Below are positions 1-6,854 of a stretch of DNA of 33,298 bases, in pieces. Within the stretch, counting starts at the first letter, position 1. The number at the start of each line of letters is the position of its first letter. The position numbers and the translations under genes were made by a program. The stretch comes from Clostridiales bacterium (GTDB lineage Bacteria; Bacillota; Clostridia; Christensenellales; Borkfalkiaceae). The DNA lies in the NCBI GenBank assembly GCA_015055835.1, contig SVHJ01000013.1, positions 1-33,298 of the forward strand. Reading direction: 5' to 3'. The notes under the pieces are model-generated. The model did not search any database. It was not told the DNA's origin and was given only the letters and a program-made list of their open reading frames with translations.

Positions 1-1
1 A

Positions 2-256
2 ATTGATAGTAATAAAAACGATGAATTAGCTGTCGTAAAACTTTATTCAAATAGTGGTACTAAATTAAAACACTCTTCTTCTAAATATAAACCTTTTGTT
101 GAAACTTTAGATGATAAAAATAAAAGAATAAAAGTAGGAAAAAAGTTTATATCTAATGGACAAAAATTATCAAAAGAAGATGTTTCTATAATCAAAAAGA
201 TAGTTTTACTACACCTAACGTTCGTTATAAAAACAAAAAGAAAGTTAGAAGATTAA
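2..256 (+). CDS. C-terminal part of a small basic protein, probable -1 frameshift
   Basis: The open frame enters from the left edge, so the start is missing. The visible protein is lysine-rich and hydrophilic (begins IDSNKNDELAVVKLYS, contains KRIKVGKKF) and stops with TAA at 254-256. The -1 frame from base 199 gives a more natural tail, DSFTTPNVRYKNKK, ending KGRK with CGT arginine codons typical of this element, and stops at 268-270. The switch point is a run C-AAA-AAG at 193-199, so this may be a broken gene, a homopolymer error or a recoding site. The segment VIDSNKND..AVVKLYS resembles VVINNDRSN..VKRITSL of the protein at 2719-3051, so the two look like distant paralogues. Function is not recognised. 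A faint MazF/PemK-like beta pattern is the only hint. Confidence 0.5.
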   Translation: MDSNKNDELAVVKLYSNSGTKLKHSSSKYKPFVETLDDKNKRIKVGKKFISNGQKLSKEDVSIIKKIVLLHLTFVIKTKRKLED

Positions 257-271
257 AAGGTCGTAAATAAT

Positions 272-345
272 AAAAAAATGCCCCTACGCTACGAGCATAG
301 GGGCTACATATCATCACTAACCAAGGTGAAGTACGACCTTGCGGT
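272..345 (-). ncRNA. Small RNA A (about 74 nt) with own promoter and terminator
   Basis: On the minus strand a TTGACT-17-TATAAT promoter is followed by a transcript of about 74 nt. It has a first stem AAGGT/ACCTT (about 322-339) and a GC-rich terminator stem, GCCCCTA paired with TAGGGGC (280-286 with 298-304), that runs into a U tract (273-278 on the plus strand are A). The U tract abuts the stop codon of the upstream convergent gene. No reading frame of note lies inside. A second unit of the same design sits at 3045-3119. Role is unknown. It is antisense to the leader of the downstream plus-strand genes, so control of those genes is a reasonable inference. Confidence 0.55.
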
Positions 346-351
346 AATATT

Positions 352-380
352 ATTATATGCAATTAAGTTAAAAAAGTCAA
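352..380 (-). promoter_or_regulatory. Promoter of small RNA A
   Basis: Minus-strand -35 TTGACT (380-375), a 17-nt spacer and -10 TATAAT (357-352). This is close to perfect sigma-A consensus. The promoter points left, against the flanking plus-strand genes. Confidence 0.65.
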
Positions 381-386
381 TGAATT

Positions 387-503
387 ATGAAAAATATAGG
401 TGAATTTTTATTAAAAATGTTAAGAAGTAAAATTTTTAAGGTTATTATGGGGTTTTTCCTTGCCTTAATTTTAGGTTATTTTTTTTATTCGGGTTGTAAT
501 TAA
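387..503 (+). CDS. 38-residue membrane peptide, coupled to the ATPase-like gene
   Basis: ATG at 387 opens a 38-residue frame: a short basic N-terminus (MKNIGEFLLKMLRSK), one clear membrane span (about residues 18-35, VIMGFFLALILGYFFY) and the end SGCN. The stop and the next start overlap as TAATG (501-505), which implies translational coupling with the 736-residue membrane protein. The ribosome-binding site is weak. A tiny single-span protein directly ahead of a membrane ATPase recalls the minor coat proteins encoded next to the assembly ATPase in filamentous phages, but this is inference from layout only. It was found by reading the gap, and its length is too short for a secure family call. 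Confidence 0.55.
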   Translation: MKNIGEFLLKMLRSKIFKVIMGFFLALILGYFFYSGCN

Positions 504-2713
504 TGAAAAGAGTTTTTAAAAAATTAAGAAAGATAGATTATAGACATTATATTTGTATTTTAATTACGGTAGGGTTTTTACTTTGTAGCATTTTTTGTTT
601 TCCTTACGCATTACGTAGATTGGCCGAAAGTTTTAAAGACTTCGGTCTATCTATTGCGTATTACTTTACTGAACTTTTAGGGTTTGACGTTGGTGTTAAC
701 GTTACGGTAAATGATTTTTCTAAACTACCGTTTGAAATGCCGTTCGGTCTTCCGGAAACGTGGGCAGAATTTAAGATACTTTGGAAAGCTTATTGGGATA
801 AAATTTTTACGTTAGAAAACTTAAAATCTTATTTTGATTTTTTAGGAAATAAAGCGTATATGTTTTGTATGATTATTCTTTTAATCATGCCATTAATGAT
901 TTTATTTGTTTTATTATTTAGGCGCTACTTTGATAAGCAAAACAATGATTACAATAAAGATACCAAGGCTTTAATTAGATTTAAGCATTTTATTTCTAAA
1001 GTTGTTCTTCCGGTGAAAAACTGGATATTAAGTTTTTTTGATTTTATAAAAAATAATAAACGTTATTATCAGATATGGCTTTTTATTTGGGCTTTTAATT
1101 TTAACGTTATTTCTATTTTTGTAGAGTTTTTAGCTTTCTATTTTTACTTTGTACTTTCGTTTGATTTTATAAGCCTTTATAGACAAGTCCTTAAGCTTTT
1201 AATGGACCTTTCTCCTATGCTTGATTTTGTGCCGGTATTTGTTTGGTTAATCGTTGGCTACGTTGTTTTACGTATTGTACGTAAAAAAATCGGTTTTCAG
1301 CGCTTACAACATATGGAACGTAAGAACTGTGGTTTTATAAATGAAAGACCTATTTTATCTTTTATTTGTGGAACTATGGGGAAGAAAAAAACAACAACGT
1401 TAACCGACATAGCGCTATCTGAAGAAGTGCTTTTACGTAGAAAGGCTTTTGAACTTATTTTAGAGTGTGATTTGAAGTTTCCTAACTTTCCTTGGATAAA
1501 CCTTGAAAATCACCTTAAAAAGGCAATTTCTAACCATTGGGTTTATAACTTAGCAACGATTAAAAAGCATTTTAATCACTTGTTTTTCCTTTGGTCAGTT
1601 CAAACGGATGACGTTACGTTATTAAAGGCTATTAAGCGCCGTTTGAAAAAGTTTGGTTTAGACTATGATAAACCTTTCTTTGATTATGATTTTGAACGTT
1701 ATGACTTTTATTATAACGATTGTTTGAAAATGGTTGAATTGCCAGAAGTTTTAATTGATTATGCAAAACTTTATTTTATCTACGTTGTTGAAAGTAGTTT
1801 AATTATTTCTAATTATTCCGTTCGTTCAGATAACATAAAAGAAGATTTAGGCAACTTTCCTTTTTGGAATTTTGATTTCTTTAGCCGTGATGTACGTTAT
1901 CAAAACGCATACAGTCGCCACGCAAAGATTATTGACTTTGATATGTTTAGACTTGGGAAAAAAGTTCTTCCGGACAACCCTAAATCTAACTTTTTTGAGT
2001 TCGGTGTAGTATCCGTTACGGAAATCGGTAAGGAACGTAAGAATAGTTTAACCCTTTTAGAAACGAAAGTTAAAGAATTATTAGCAAATCAAAAGAACGA
2101 TGGCTTTAATGATTCACTTAAAATGATACGTCATAGCGCAACGGTATGTAACTTTCCGTTTGTAAAAATCATAACTGATGAGCAACGTCCGGAAAGCTGG
2201 GGCGCTGATGCGCGTGACCTTTGCGAAATTATACATATTAAAGAGTCTTCTGAAACACGTTTAGCTATGCCGTTTTTTAGTTTATATGAGCTTTTTCATG
2301 CTTTTTTAGCAAAACGTTTTAACGATATTTATTATAGATATCGTTTTAATCGTTCTGATAACACTCTTTTTATGTACTTGATAAAAAACGTATTTTCGTT
2401 TTTTCACAATTATTACGTAAGAACTTATAATACTTTCGGTTATTGCGCCTTAAACGTAGGCGTAGAAGCTGGAACTCAAGACGGCGAACTAAACGATAAG
2501 CGCTATTACATTATGCATAAAAAAGTTTATTCTAACCGTTTTTCTACTGACTGTTTTAGTGACTATTATTTTCAACGTGCGCTACGTTCTGAAATAGGTC
2601 TTTTAGATTTAGAAGAATATGCAGACGTTAAAGCATCTATTGAAGAACTAAATTTACAAAACAGTTATTTTATACAAGATTTAAATAACAAACACGATAT
2701 TGATAAGGAGTAA
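503..2713 (+). CDS. Membrane-anchored P-loop ATPase-like protein of the mobile element
   Basis: A 736-residue protein. Hydrophobic spans lie at about 16-38, 118-141, 190-218 and 240-258, with a soluble periplasmic-type stretch at about 40-115. After the last span comes a candidate Walker A, GTMGKKKTT (290-298). It fits the pattern GxxGxGKTT except that the glycine before the key lysine is replaced by lysine. No clear Walker B was found. N-terminal membrane spans followed by a P-loop domain match the general plan of DNA-translocating coupling proteins and of phage assembly or export ATPases (TraG/TcpA, FtsK/HerA, Zot-like pI). I cannot assign it to one of these. It is the largest gene of the element and is coupled to the 38-residue peptide upstream. 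Alternatives are a conjugation protein or a degenerate ATPase. Confidence 0.6.
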   Translation: MKRVFKKLRKIDYRHYICILITVGFLLCSIFCFPYALRRLAESFKDFGLSIAYYFTELLGFDVGVNVTVNDFSKLPFEMPFGLPETWAEFKILWKAYWDKIFTLENLKSYFDFLGNKAYMFCMIILLIMPLMILFVLLFRRYFDKQNNDYNKDTKALIRFKHFISKVVLPVKNWILSFFDFIKNNKRYYQIWLFIWAFNFNVISIFVEFLAFYFYFVLSFDFISLYRQVLKLLMDLSPMLDFVPVFVWLIVGYVVLRIVRKKIGFQRLQHMERKNCGFINERPILSFICGTMGKKKTTTLTDIALSEEVLLRRKAFELILECDLKFPNFPWINLENHLKKAISNHWVYNLATIKKHFNHLFFLWSVQTDDVTLLKAIKRRLKKFGLDYDKPFFDYDFERYDFYYNDCLKMVELPEVLIDYAKLYFIYVVESSLIISNYSVRSDNIKEDLGNFPFWNFDFFSRDVRYQNAYSRHAKIIDFDMFRLGKKVLPDNPKSNFFEFGVVSVTEIGKERKNSLTLLETKVKELLANQKNDGFNDSLKMIRHSATVCNFPFVKIITDEQRPESWGADARDLCEIIHIKESSETRLAMPFFSLYELFHAFLAKRFNDIYYRYRFNRSDNTLFMYLIKNVFSFFHNYYVRTYNTFGYCALNVGVEAGTQDGELNDKRYYIMHKKVYSNRFSTDCFSDYYFQRALRSEIGLLDLEEYADVKASIEELNLQNSYFIQDLNNKHDIDKE

Positions 2714-2718
2714 AATTT

Positions 2719-3051
2719 ATGGCAAGAAGAAAAAGATACATACGTGGTAAAGTTTATTTGATTAATGATAGTTTACTTGTTAAAAACACTAAGAATAATA
2801 GGCGTATTGTAGTTATTAACAATGATAGAAGCAATATGCACGTTAAAAGAATAACATCGTTATATGATAAAAATGGAAAAATTAAAGATGTTATTCCAAT
2901 AGAAAAATACCCCGATTTACCTAAACCAAGTGGTGTTGAAAAGAAAACTTTTCGTAAAACTTTAAAAGGTAAACCTATTCAAGAAAAGTTTTTACGTAAA
3001 ACTAAAACTCGTTTAAATAAATGGGATATGAGTAAACTTATTAAAAAATAA
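2719..3051 (+). CDS. Small basic protein, distant paralogue of the left-edge protein
   Basis: A 110-residue, strongly basic protein starting MARRKRYIRGKVYLINDS, with a good AAGGAG site 5 nt after the ATPase-like gene's stop, so the two are in one operon. The part RRIVVINNDRSNMHVKRI is reminiscent of the beta-strand region of MazF/PemK-type proteins, and it aligns loosely with the left-edge protein. The C-terminus is rich in lysine and arginine, which suits nucleic-acid binding. Small RNA B starts downstream and terminates at this gene's stop codon, just as small RNA A does for the left-edge gene. Function unknown. Candidates are a DNA-binding element protein or a divergent PemK-fold protein. 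Confidence 0.6.
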   Translation: MARRKRYIRGKVYLINDSLLVKNTKNNRRIVVINNDRSNMHVKRITSLYDKNGKIKDVIPIEKYPDLPKPSGVEKKTFRKTLKGKPIQEKFLRKTKTRLNKWDMSKLIKK

Positions 3052-3119
3052 AAATGGTGGGCTACTCGTTATGAGTCCCCACCTCAGATATATTGTATCT
3101 GGTGTCAAACAAAGATGAC
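3045..3119 (-). ncRNA. Small RNA B (about 75 nt), second unit of the same design
   Basis: On the minus strand, TTGATT-17-TATAAT precedes a transcript with three stems: TGTCA/TGACA, CAGATA/TATCTG, and a terminator stem (3056-3083, GGTGGG with CCCACC around ACTC/GAGT) followed by a U-rich tail. The U tail overlaps the stop codon of the convergent gene at 2719-3051. Length, promoter, three-part fold and position match small RNA A, although the stem sequences differ. Covariation of that kind fits a structural RNA. Role is unknown. It lies antisense to the leader of the gene at 3203. Confidence 0.55.
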
Positions 3120-3125
3120 AATATT

Positions 3126-3154
3126 ATTATATACAAGAAAAATAAAAAAATCAA
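3126..3154 (-). promoter_or_regulatory. Promoter of small RNA B
   Basis: Minus-strand -35 TTGATT (3154-3149), a 17-nt spacer and -10 TATAAT (3131-3126). The core ATATTATTATAT with a following A-rich spacer is shared with the promoter of small RNA A. Confidence 0.6.
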
Positions 3155-3202
3155 CTATTTTAGAAAAAATATTAAAAAACTATTATAAAAAAGGAGAAAA
3201 TT

Positions 3203-4096
3203 ATGTTAAGTAAAAATCAAATTGCTGAAATTCAACGTAAACCGTCATCTGAATTATCTTTTGCTGAATCGTTTATATATAACACTCTTGAAGATATTCA
3301 AGTAATAAAGAAAAATTTTGTGCGTGTCGGTTACCGACTTTTAGAAGCTGTACAATTACATTATGTTGAAGAACTTGGTTATAATAATATTTATGAACTT
3401 GCCGAAGATGTTTTTTGTATTAAAAAATCAATGTGTTATGACTTGATTAATATTGCTACTTATTATTGTAACGGTATGCAACTAAAAGAACGTTATAAAA
3501 ACTTTAGTCAATCGCAACTTATTGAACTTTGTCACGTGCCAAGCCATTTACAAGAATATATTACTTCAGATATGACGGTGTTAGATATTAGAGATTATAA
3601 AAATTGTTTTAAATATTCTGGTGTTTATAATGGAATCCCTGTTAATGAGCCTTATAAGGCTATTGAATTATATCGCGAAAAGAAAACAAATAATTCCGGA
3701 CGTCCGGAAAATAATCAAACACAATCTATTCGAACGTCAGCAAATAATAAGAACGTTTGTACATATACAAATTTTGCTTTGTTATTAAGTTTAGATAGAG
3801 ATTTTAATTATTATATGTCATCTAAGAATTATAATAATATGATTGAACGAATTTTCGAAATTTTAAAAGAAAACAATTTAAGTTTATTTGCTGATTTTTT
3901 AGAGCCTAGTTTTGATAGTTTTTTATATGAGTTTTATTCAACTACAGATGAAGGTTTAACTGGTGTTTATAGATGTGTTACTTTTGAGGATAAGGAAAAA
4001 GCGATAGAACTTCACAAGAAGAAGAAAAGACCATTTTTAATAAAAATTTTTAAACAAATTAAAGAGCAAGTCTTTAATGAAGAAAAAAATACATAA
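3203..4096 (+). CDS. Putative helix-turn-helix DNA-binding protein of the element
   Basis: A 297-residue protein with an AAAAAAGGAG site 7 nt before the ATG. Residues about 40-90 (VGYRLLEAVQLHYVEELGY, then NIYELAEDVFCIKKSMCYDL) resemble the helical DNA-binding N-terminus seen in many Firmicutes integrative-element proteins of the DUF3102-like sort, with a helix-turn-helix around residues 60-85. The middle (about 150-190) is polar and probably a linker. The C-terminal third has no motif I recognise. Its position after small RNA B suggests it could be a regulatory or replication protein of the element. No catalytic residues of a replication initiator are visible, so a Rep role is not claimed. 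Confidence 0.55.
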   Translation: MLSKNQIAEIQRKPSSELSFAESFIYNTLEDIQVIKKNFVRVGYRLLEAVQLHYVEELGYNNIYELAEDVFCIKKSMCYDLINIATYYCNGMQLKERYKNFSQSQLIELCHVPSHLQEYITSDMTVLDIRDYKNCFKYSGVYNGIPVNEPYKAIELYREKKTNNSGRPENNQTQSIRTSANNKNVCTYTNFALLLSLDRDFNYYMSSKNYNNMIERIFEILKENNLSLFADFLEPSFDSFLYEFYSTTDEGLTGVYRCVTFEDKEKAIELHKKKKRPFLIKIFKQIKEQVFNEEKNT

Positions 4097-4145
4097 TTAA
4101 CAAAAAAATACGTTGCTCCCAGCGTTAAGGGAAAAGGATAAATTT

Positions 4146-4499
4146 ATGGCAAAATTTAATTTATTTAAAACACTTGCAGAAAAACGAGCATACGCAATTG
4201 GTAGAAAACATCAATATAATAAAGAACATCCTTTGATGAAGTATAAAGTATCTGTAGATTCTGTTTATATGAATAATGATAATAGAGTTGAACATCGTAT
4301 GAAAGATGTTAACATCTATTCTTCTTATCATAAAACAAAAAAATCTGCTCAAAAAGCCTTAAATGAAGCGATAAAAAGAGAGAAATATCAGAAGGAATCT
4401 GTATTGCGAAAAGCAAAAGCTGGTACTTTAAATATGTTTAATTCTCAAGACCATTCATATTATGATTTTAAAATTGTAAAATGTAATAAACGTATGTAA
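4146..4499 (+). CDS. Small basic protein, unknown
   Basis: The longer frame starts at 4113, but the ATG at 4146 has a better site (AAAAGGA, 7 nt upstream) and gives a natural 117-residue protein starting MAKFNLFKTLAEKRAYAIGR. It is lysine-rich with alternating charge. YSSYHKTKKSAQKALNEAI recalls a short strand-helix unit. No family was recognised. It is the last gene of the rightward arm and ends at a bidirectional terminator shared with the convergent nuclease-like gene. Confidence 0.55.
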   Translation: MAKFNLFKTLAEKRAYAIGRKHQYNKEHPLMKYKVSVDSVYMNNDNRVEHRMKDVNIYSSYHKTKKSAQKALNEAIKREKYQKESVLRKAKAGTLNMFNSQDHSYYDFKIVKCNKRM

Positions 4500-4500
4500 T

Positions 4501-4526
4501 AAAAAAGAGCCAAAAGGCTCTTTTTT
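4501..4526. terminator. Bidirectional terminator between convergent arms
   Basis: The stem AAAAAAGAGCC, loop aaaa, GGCTCTTTTTT is perfect and has a U tract on both strands. It separates the convergent genes ending at 4499 and 4525. Confidence 0.85.
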
Positions 4527-5247
4527 AATCTTTTATATCCCCTTGTTTAGCATATTTTATTTTTGTCTTATACTTGTCGGTATCAACTTCTTTTTTATTA
4601 AGATAAACAACAGCTATGTTTTCTCTTTTTACAAGTTCTGGATAAGTTTTCATTTTATAGTCTTTAATTCTTTGATATTTAATATTATCTTCACCATATC
4701 CCCAGAACTCAACATAAATGTTTTTTATTCCATTATATTCTGGAATAAAAAAGTCTGGTGTTAATTCGTGTGTTTCATCGACGTCTATTTTCTTTTCGTA
4801 TGCGTGTTTTATTCCTTCAGAATATAACCAGTTATCAATAATTTTTTCATAAGGACTTTTTACTAAATGTCCATCATCACAAGTTAATTCACTTTCATAT
4901 TCTGCATCTAGTTTTGTAAACTCTTTACATTTTTTTACTTGTATGTATACTACCTTGTTGTTAAATTGTTTCCAACAATTAAAACAAAAATGTTGTCCGT
5001 TAGATGGCTTGCCACAAATAATACAAGTAAGTTCGTTATCTTGTTTTACTTCTTTGTTTTCTTCCTTAATTTTTTTACAATCACAAATAACTTCTTTTTC
5101 GTTCCATTTTCCACAGTCCGGACATTGAACTATTTCGCCTTTATTTGCTTGCATACCGTGTTTACGGCATAAACCATCTTTTCTTGCTTTACCCATATAA
5201 ACATTAGTAGGTTCTCCACAAATTGGGCATTTTAATTCCTTTTCCAT
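4525..5247 (-). CDS. Zinc-ribbon protein with PD-(D/E)XK nuclease-like domain
   Basis: The 240-residue start MEKELKCPICGE at 5247 has GGAG 7 nt upstream. The longer frame to 5292 would run through a terminator hairpin. Three cysteine clusters follow: CPIC..CRKH (about 6-27), CPDC..CDC (40-56) and CIIC..CFNC (75-90). The C-terminal half has the nuclease pattern: a glutamate in SPYEKIIDNWL, then TPDFFIP, then YVEFWG, which supply the E, D and E-x-x residues of the PD-(D/E)XK fold seen in Vsr/DUF559-type and helicase-associated nucleases. Lysine is absent at the usual ExK position (EFW), as in several of these relatives. A role in element replication, recombination or interference with rivals is possible. 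The function is inferred from fold only. Confidence 0.65.
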   Translation of the reverse strand: MEKELKCPICGEPTNVYMGKARKDGLCRKHGMQANKGEIVQCPDCGKWNEKEVICDCKKIKEENKEVKQDNELTCIICGKPSNGQHFCFNCWKQFNNKVVYIQVKKCKEFTKLDAEYESELTCDDGHLVKSPYEKIIDNWLYSEGIKHAYEKKIDVDETHELTPDFFIPEYNGIKNIYVEFWGYGEDNIKYQRIKDYKMKTYPELVKRENIAVVYLNKKEVDTDKYKTKIKYAKQGDIKD

Positions 5248-5258
5248 ACTTTTCTCCA

Positions 5259-5410
5259 TAAATAAAAATGCGTTCCCTAAAAGAGAACGCATTAAACAAA
5301 TATTTCTCTTTAAGGTTAATTTTGTTGTTCACGCAAAATCTTCATATGTAAAAATAGATAAATATTGTTTTTGATATTACACATATGAAAATTTATTTAG
5401 TTGCGTGAAC
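5259..5410 (-). ncRNA. Structured leader or small RNA C upstream of the zinc-ribbon nuclease
   Basis: Transcription should start near 5410 from a consensus promoter. The first 84 nt form a long hairpin: GTTCACGCAA (5410-5401) pairs with TTGCGTGAAC (5336-5327), and inside it TTCATATGT pairs with ACATATGAA across an asymmetric internal loop. After about 33 unpaired nt comes a rho-independent terminator, AATGCGTTC with GAACGCATT (5267-5293), then UUUUAUU. The nuclease ATG is 12 nt further on. It is therefore either a free RNA of about 150 nt or an attenuating leader. I do not recognise a known family. Confidence 0.55.
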
Positions 5411-5416
5411 ATAAAG

Positions 5417-5445
5417 AGTGTATCATTTTTTATACGTTTTGTCAA
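5417..5445 (-). promoter_or_regulatory. Promoter of RNA C and the nuclease-like gene
   Basis: Minus-strand TTGACA (5445-5440), a 17-nt spacer and TACACT (5422-5417), placed just after the terminator of the preceding leftward operon. Confidence 0.7.
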
Positions 5446-5448
5446 TAT

Positions 5449-5475
5449 TAAAAAAACCGATACAACTGTACCGGC
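5449..5475 (-). terminator. Terminator of the leftward small-gene operon
   Basis: The minus-strand stem CCGGTAC, loop agtt, GTATCGG has one G-U pair and is followed by a run of seven U. Confidence 0.75.
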
Positions 5476-5482
5476 TTTATTT

Positions 5483-5728
5483 TTATTTATTAAGTTGTTT
5501 TTCTGCAAATACTACGTAAGCACCTTTTTGGTTATAATCAGTTATGTAAACTATTTGATAAACGTTGTTTTTTAACACGTTGTTTAATCTTTGGTTTTCT
5601 TCTACTGTGTAGTGAATTAAATCACCTACTTGATAATTTCTATCATCTAATCTTATTTCAAAAGTTTTTTTTCCTTGTATTTTAGCAAGAGCATATTCTT
5701 CTTTTATTTTAAGTTCATGTAGTTTCAT
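5483..5728 (-). CDS. ASCH-domain / DUF3850 protein
   Basis: An 81-residue protein. The ATG at 5728 (MKLHELKIKEEYA) has AAAGGAG 7 nt upstream and is preferred over the longer frame to 5746. The sequence follows the DUF3850 pattern of the ASCH superfamily: HELKIKEEYALAKIQGKKTFEIR, then DDRNYQVGD, then YQIVYITD. ASCH proteins are small PUA-like folds thought to bind RNA or modified nucleotides, and DUF3850 members are common in phages and mobile elements. The gene is last in a leftward operon and overlaps the preceding gene by 14 nt. Confidence 0.8.
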   Translation of the reverse strand: MKLHELKIKEEYALAKIQGKKTFEIRLDDRNYQVGDLIHYTVEENQRLNNVLKNNVYQIVYITDYNQKGAYVVFAEKQLNK

Positions 5729-5960
5729 CAACGTTCTCCTTTTCACTTTTAATAAAATTCGGAAAAGCTTGTAAGTGTTTTAACCAGCTTAAATCTTCAT
5801 CTTGTTTTTTTTGAAGATTTACGTATTTTTTATAAAAAAATTCATAAATCTTTAATTCTTCTTTCCTTTTTTTCATCCTTTTTTCTATTACGTTTATACA
5901 ATCTTGCGTATTCATACCTTTTGTGTATATTATCGTATTTTTTCTATATCTTACGTTCAT
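5715..5960 (-). CDS. Small charged protein, unknown
   Basis: An 81-residue protein starting MNVRYRKNTIIYTKGMN, with AAGGAG 8 nt upstream of the ATG. The central stretch (ERMKKRKEELKIYEFFYKKYVN) is a probable amphipathic helix or coiled coil. It is no family I recognise. The start overlaps the previous stop as ATGA, so it is coupled within the leftward operon. Confidence 0.55.
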   Translation of the reverse strand: MNVRYRKNTIIYTKGMNTQDCINVIEKRMKKRKEELKIYEFFYKKYVNLQKKQDEDLSWLKHLQAFPNFIKSEKENVDETT

Positions 5961-6145
5961 TGTTCTTTCTCCTTAAAAAAGTCTAATATTTCTTTTGGGT
6001 CAAAAGTAAATTGTATTTTTCCGTTATTTATGCTAACGGTTTTTCCACGTTCATCGTTAGTACAATAAACGTTAAGATAAACTTCTGACATAATATTTGT
6101 ACTGTCGTTAAACTGAAGTCCTTTAGTCTTAAATTCTTTAGTCAT
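5957..6145 (-). CDS. Small protein, unknown
   Basis: A 62-residue protein (MTKEFKTKGLQFNDSTNIM) with an AAAGGAG site. It is acidic at the end, where DPKEILDFFKEKEQ looks helical. It overlaps both neighbours by a few bases, as is usual in compact phage-type operons. Function unknown. Confidence 0.5.
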   Translation of the reverse strand: MTKEFKTKGLQFNDSTNIMSEVYLNVYCTNDERGKTVSINNGKIQFTFDPKEILDFFKEKEQ

Positions 6146-6569
6146 TTTTAATCTCCTTTATCTCAACACCGAATTGTTTGAGTATCTCTCTAAACTTGCG
6201 TAAAAAATCAAATTTTTGTATAGTTACAAAACCGTATTTTTCTATACTTTCTAAATCAAGCCATTGATACAGTATGTCAAAAATCTTCTCTGCCGTTTCC
6301 TTGCGAGTTGCGACTATCTCTTTTATAAGATAATCATCAAATTTCTTTTCCAAACCTTTTAGGTCATTATATTCTTCCCTTGAAAGCACCACGCTTTCTT
6401 TGTCTATTATTCGGCAATTATCTTTTTCAAAAAGATATTTAGCAATTTTTACACACTCTATATAATATAAATCCGTTGCTATGTGTATGCGTTTTGCCAT
6501 TTTTTCTATTTGTTTTTCTTTTTCGGCTTGATATTTTTCCCAGCCTTTTATAAAATCATTTTTTTCCAT
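6138..6569 (-). CDS. Phage-type coiled-coil protein, unknown
   Basis: A 143-residue protein with a GAGGGG site. It is largely helical and charged. The stretch VVLSREEYNDLKGLEK followed by RKETAEKIFDILYQWL resembles short proteins that are frequent in Firmicutes phages and integrative elements and have no assigned function. It overlaps the next gene by 8 nt and lies in the leftward operon. Confidence 0.55.
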   Translation of the reverse strand: MEKNDFIKGWEKYQAEKEKQIEKMAKRIHIATDLYYIECVKIAKYLFEKDNCRIIDKESVVLSREEYNDLKGLEKKFDDYLIKEIVATRKETAEKIFDILYQWLDLESIEKYGFVTIQKFDFLRKFREILKQFGVEIKEIKND

Positions 6570-6578
6570 TTTACCCCT

Positions 6579-6824
6579 CTATATTTTCATAAATTTTAAT
6601 AAATTTGCGTCATAATAATTTTTAATCCAGTTTTCGCATATTGTTTCAAAATTATATTTTTGATATCTACAGTCTATTGACATTCGATGTCCGGCACATT
6701 CTGCCGACACGTAGATTCCGTTTCCGTAGTGGTCTTTATCCTGGGGCAGATGTTCTGTAAATTTCCAAATATAACTATTCCCCTTTTCAGTTAACACTTC
6801 ATAACTTAATGTTTGCTTGTTCAT
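6579..6824 (-). CDS. Small protein, unknown; first gene of leftward operon
   Basis: The ATG at 6824 (MNKQTLSYEVLTEKGNSYIW) follows a strong AGGAGG site. The upstream extension to 6863 has no such site. The protein has 81 residues, two cysteines (AECAGHRMSIDCRY) and an aromatic-rich body, with no recognised family. A perfect 10-bp hairpin at 6855-6880 sits 30 nt upstream of the start and could mark the promoter or an operator for this operon. Confidence 0.55.
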   Translation of the reverse strand: MNKQTLSYEVLTEKGNSYIWKFTEHLPQDKDHYGNGIYVSAECAGHRMSIDCRYQKYNFETICENWIKNYYDANLLKFMKI

Positions 6825-6854
6825 AACGAACCTCCTAATAAAAATAATAATATC

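Noticed and set aside
340..360. TAATATTAT resembling the TAATATTAC nick site of replication initiators of CRESS-DNA viruses
   Set aside because: The AT core is better explained as the -10 element of the minus-strand small RNA promoter and recurs in the same role at 3126. No Rep is visible nearby.
272..3119. Type III (ToxIN-like) toxin-antitoxin pairs made by the small basic proteins and RNAs A/B
   Set aside because: The RNAs lack tandem repeats and are encoded convergently rather than upstream on the same strand, and the PemK-like resemblance is weak.
3203..4096. Replication initiator of the element
   Set aside because: No HUH, tyrosine or topoisomerase-type catalytic motif can be seen. Only a helix-turn-helix-like region is supported.
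4097..4145. Third copy of the small RNA unit (short GC stem and A run)
   Set aside because: The stem is poor and no minus-strand promoter follows at the right distance.
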